A stretch of DNA of 16,203 bases from Clostridiales bacterium (GTDB lineage: Bacteria; Bacillota_A; Clostridia; Oscillospirales; Acutalibacteraceae): contig VSOH01000016.1 in the NCBI GenBank assembly GCA_009774735.1, positions 1 to 16,203 on the forward strand. The letters are read 5' to 3'. This document shows positions 14,202 to 16,203 of this stretch, piece by piece (position 1 is the stretch's first letter; every line of letters starts with the position of its first letter). The notes under the pieces were generated by a model. That model saw only the letters and a list, made by a program, of their open reading frames with translations, ran no database searches and was not told the DNA's origin. Made by a program: the position numbers and the translations under genes.

Positions 14202-14639
14202 ATGAAAATCTATGCATCGAAAGAAATGAAACGCTTTAATCATCTGATTAGTGAAACAGAAGCTTTATATCATGAAATATCATTAAAATTAGGCTTGTCT
14301 GACAGTGCACTGTCTATTCTTTACACCATATGCAACAATGGTGAAAGCTGCCCTCTGAATGAAATATGCCATATCTCAGGCATAAGCAAACAGACAATAA
14401 ACTCATCACTGCGAAAGCTTGAGGCTGATGATATCGTATATCTTGAACAAATCGGCGGCAAAAGCAAAAATGTCTGTCTGACAGAAAAAGGAAAAAGCTT
14501 AGCCGAAAACACCGCAGTTAAATTAATCTCTGCGGAAAATGAGATTTTATCATCATGGTCGGAAACAGATGTTGAAAAATATCTTGAGCTCACCGAGCTT
14601 TATTTAATTGGGCTTAAGAAAAAATCAGAAGAATTTTAA
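14202..14639 (+). CDS. MarR-family transcriptional regulator
   Basis: This 145-residue dimeric winged-helix repressor is typical of the family in length. Helices at the start and end (MKIYASKEMKRFNHLISETEALYHEIS and the Glu/Lys-rich last 25 residues) form the dimer core. The DNA-binding part is LNEICHISGISKQTINSSLRKLEADDIVYLEQIGGKSKNVCLTEKG (about 52-97), with the recognition helix SKQTINSSLRKLE and a wing holding a conserved-type Lys-x-x-x-Leu-Thr-x-x-Gly. Cys47, Cys56 and Cys91 could sense oxidants or reactive ligands, but this is not established. GGAGGT lies six bases before the ATG. It is co-transcribed with the MATE pump 10 bases downstream and sits behind two matching palindromes, so it should repress both genes until a ligand, perhaps a pump substrate, binds. 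Confidence 0.93.
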   Translation: MKIYASKEMKRFNHLISETEALYHEISLKLGLSDSALSILYTICNNGESCPLNEICHISGISKQTINSSLRKLEADDIVYLEQIGGKSKNVCLTEKGKSLAENTAVKLISAENEILSSWSETDVEKYLELTELYLIGLKKKSEEF

Positions 14640-14649
14640 CGGAGGGAAA

Positions 14650-15978
14650 ATGAGAATTCAAATATCAGACAGCTTTAATTTTAAAAAGCTGATACGCTTT
14701 ACAATGCCATCAATTATTATGCTTATATTCACATCGGTTTATGGTGTTGTTGATGGATTTTTTGTATCAAACTTTGTCGGAAAAACAGCATTTGCTGCAA
14801 CCAACTTTATCTATCCTGTCATAATGATTTTAGGCTCCTGCGGTTTTATGCTCGGCACAGGAGGCGGAGCACTGATATCAAAAACAATGGGAGAAGGCAA
14901 AAGTGAAAAAGCAAAAAAATTATTTTCCCTGATAGTTTACTGTTCAATTGCCTGCGGAATTCTGCTGGCTGTTCTCGGCTTTATTTTTATAAAGCCTATT
15001 GCTTCAATGCTTGGTGCACAGGGTGAATTATTAACAAACAGTGTCACCTATGCACGCATTATTTTAATTGCTATTCCTGCATACATACTTCAATTTGAAT
15101 TTCAATGTCTTTTTGTCACAGCAGGTAAGCCGACACTCGGACTCTACGTAACAATTGCGGCAGGGCTGACGAATATGCTGCTTGATGCCTTATTTGTTGC
15201 AGTATTCAAATGGGGGCTGGAGGGTGCAGCGGTGGCAACAGCAATCAGCCAATTGGTTGGCGGTCTTATTCCGGTGATATATTTTGCTTGCCCAAACAGG
15301 AGTCTTTTAAGGCTCGGGAAAACAAATTTTGATATACGGGCGTTAATTAAAACCTGTACTAATGGTGCGTCTGAACTTATGAGCAATATCTCAATGTCAC
15401 TTGTCAGTATGCTTTACAATGCACAGCTTCTTAAATATGCTGGAGAGGATGGTGTTGCTGCATACGGTGTACTGATGTATGTCAGCCTCGTATTCCAGGC
15501 AGTTTATATTGGCTATTCAGTCGGAACAGCACCTATCATAGGTTACAATTATGGTGCACAAAATCACAAGGAGCTGAAAAGCCTGATCAGAAAAAGTCTT
15601 ATTCTGACAGGATGCTTTGCTGTCATTATGTTTGCCGCCGCCTTTGCACTGTCCAAACCGCTGTCAAATATTTTTGTCGGTTATGATGAAGGGCTGTTGA
15701 ATATGACTGTCCATGCGTTTTCAATATTCTCTTTTTCATTTCTGTTTTCCGGCTTTGCTATTTTCGGCTCATCCTTTTTCACAGCACTTAACAATGGTCT
15801 TATTTCTGCTTTGATTTCATTTATGAGAACATTGGTATTTCAGGTTGCAACAGTTCTTATTTTTCCGCTGATATGGCAGCTTGACGGTATATGGATATCA
15901 ATAGTTGCTGCTGACTTTCTATCAATAATCGTAACAAGCATATTCCTCAAAAGGAACAAGAAGAAATATCATTACTGA
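14650..15978 (+). CDS. MATE-family multidrug/toxin efflux transporter
   Basis: This inner-membrane antiporter probably exports drugs or toxic metabolites with Na+ or H+. It has 442 residues and about 12 hydrophobic segments in two six-helix lobes, the usual MATE layout. Typical stretches are SVYGVVDGFFVSNFVGKTA (helix 1 region), MLGTGGGALISKTMGEGKSEKA (about 76-97) and its second-lobe counterpart VGTAPIIGYNYGAQNHKELK. These resemble the MepA/DinF-like bacterial subgroup. The start at 14650 was preferred to the in-frame ATG at 14608 because GGAGGG lies directly upstream and the other start would be inside marR. It is second in an operon after marR, so expression should follow release of that repressor. 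The last codons form one arm of a hairpin with the 3' flank. Family is sure; substrates are not known. Confidence 0.93.
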   Translation: MRIQISDSFNFKKLIRFTMPSIIMLIFTSVYGVVDGFFVSNFVGKTAFAATNFIYPVIMILGSCGFMLGTGGGALISKTMGEGKSEKAKKLFSLIVYCSIACGILLAVLGFIFIKPIASMLGAQGELLTNSVTYARIILIAIPAYILQFEFQCLFVTAGKPTLGLYVTIAAGLTNMLLDALFVAVFKWGLEGAAVATAISQLVGGLIPVIYFACPNRSLLRLGKTNFDIRALIKTCTNGASELMSNISMSLVSMLYNAQLLKYAGEDGVAAYGVLMYVSLVFQAVYIGYSVGTAPIIGYNYGAQNHKELKSLIRKSLILTGCFAVIMFAAAFALSKPLSNIFVGYDEGLLNMTVHAFSIFSFSFLFSGFAIFGSSFFTALNNGLISALISFMRTLVFQVATVLIFPLIWQLDGIWISIVAADFLSIIVTSIFLKRNKKKYHY

Positions 15979-15988
15979 TATTTCTTCT
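15959..15988 (+). repeat. Hairpin spanning the MATE stop codon
   Basis: AGAAGAAATATCA (15959-15971) pairs perfectly with TGATATTTCTTCT (15976-15988) around a TTAC loop. The stop codon TGA lies in the right arm (15976-15978). No T-tract follows, so this is more likely an mRNA 3'-stabilising hairpin than the operon terminator. Confidence 0.6.
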
Positions 15989-16098
15989 CAGTCTGCCGAT
16001 AAAGTGGACTGAACCACGCACTAAGATGAATGAACAGAAAAATTTACTGCTTCATATAATTGTAAGACAGAGGCTTGCTTCTGCCGCCAAAACAATTT
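15989..16098. other. Intergenic stretch after the MATE gene, with a 24-codon ORF
   Basis: No recognisable gene lies here. A small + strand ORF starts at ATG 16026 and ends in TAA at 16098; its product begins MNEQKNLLLHIIVRQR and ends AKTI. No Shine-Dalgarno site is visible in front of it, so translation is doubtful. Short imperfect hairpins (GTGG/CCAC near 16006-16019; CAGAGGC/CTTCTG near 16068-16083) are present. Confidence 0.35.
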
Positions 16099-16134
16099 AA
16101 AAGCCTTGCAATTTTAACAAATTGCAAGGCTTTT
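16099..16134. terminator. Strong hairpin, probable bidirectional terminator
   Basis: A perfect 16-bp stem (16099-16114 with 16119-16134; core GCCTTGCAATTT and its complement) has a TAAC loop. It ends in TTTT on the + strand and likewise TTTT on the - strand. It is the most likely end of the marR-MATE transcript and could also close a gene arriving from beyond the right edge. Confidence 0.75.
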
Positions 16135-16135
16135 G

Positions 16136-16203
16136 TGCATTTTCTGCCTTTTGCTCGGAAACAGTACCATCGTACAGTAATCCTCGCAAAATGCAAAATT
16201 CAG
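16136..16203. other. Unassigned structured stretch cut by the window edge
   Basis: Nested inverted pieces occur here: TGCATTTT (16136-16143) with AAAATGCA (16188-16195), and TTTTGC (16149-16154) with GCAAAA (16186-16191), enclosing a GTAC-CATC-GTAC core. On the - strand a frame is open from the edge for 29 codons and stops in the adjacent hairpin. It may be the end of a gene or of a dispersed intergenic element; the window is too short to decide. Confidence 0.3.

Noticed and set aside
14608..14649. Upstream in-frame ATG for the MATE gene
   Set aside because: It lies within marR and lacks a ribosome site; GGAGGG directly precedes the ATG at 14650.

Overview
The window looks like chromosomal DNA of a low-GC Firmicute, most likely an anaerobic gut clostridium of the Ruminococcaceae/Oscillospiraceae type. 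The evidence is a four-gene ctsR-mcsA-mcsB-clpC heat-shock operon with a CtsR operator, AT-rich intergenic DNA with sigma-A-like promoters, strong GGAGG ribosome sites, TGA used as stop, and a gene complement (GH2 beta-galactosidase, DUF3737 protein, CMD-cupin protein, SLC13 permease with a cytidylate-kinase-like protein, MarR-MATE pair) common in that group. The genus is not assigned. No tRNA, rRNA, CRISPR array, transposase or phage gene was seen.

Layout. (1) 1-650 (+) is the 3' end of a CorA-type Mg2+ channel. It converges on clpC through a shared bidirectional terminator. (2) 689-5151 (-) is the protein quality-control operon, transcribed ctsR, mcsA, mcsB, clpC. Its 5152-5290 control region has a TTGACT-17-TATTAT promoter, one exact CtsR box downstream of the -10, and a 15-bp inverted repeat of CtsR-like boxes over and upstream of the -35. 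The McsB protein lacks the cysteine of the guanidino-kinase CPT motif. (3) 5343-8357 (-) is a stand-alone 1004-residue LacZ with its own terminator and probable promoter. (4) 8468-11073 (-) is a three-gene unit: DUF3737 beta-helix protein, CMD-cupin fusion and alpha/beta hydrolase. It is divergent from a LysR regulator gene at 11198-12070 (+). (5) 12113-14074 (+) is an SLC13/ArsB-type permease followed by a cytidylate-kinase-like protein, read from a promoter inside the end of the lysR gene and closed by a strong terminator. (6) 14202-15978 (+) is a MarR regulator plus MATE efflux pump, with two palindromic operators at the promoter. (7) 15979-16203 has no recognisable gene but holds two hairpins, a 24-codon ORF and a possible structured element cut by the window edge.

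How the genes work together. CtsR represses the heat-shock operon, McsA and McsB modulate CtsR and mark proteins by arginine phosphorylation, and ClpC unfolds marked substrates for ClpP. LysR probably controls the divergent operon and itself, since a T-N11-A palindrome covers its own -35. MarR probably represses itself and the MATE pump. The permease/kinase-like pair and the LysR operon have no substrate that the sequence alone reveals. The window is mostly ordinary core and accessory metabolism. The points most worth following are the atypical McsB active site, the CtsR operator architecture and the structured 3' end.
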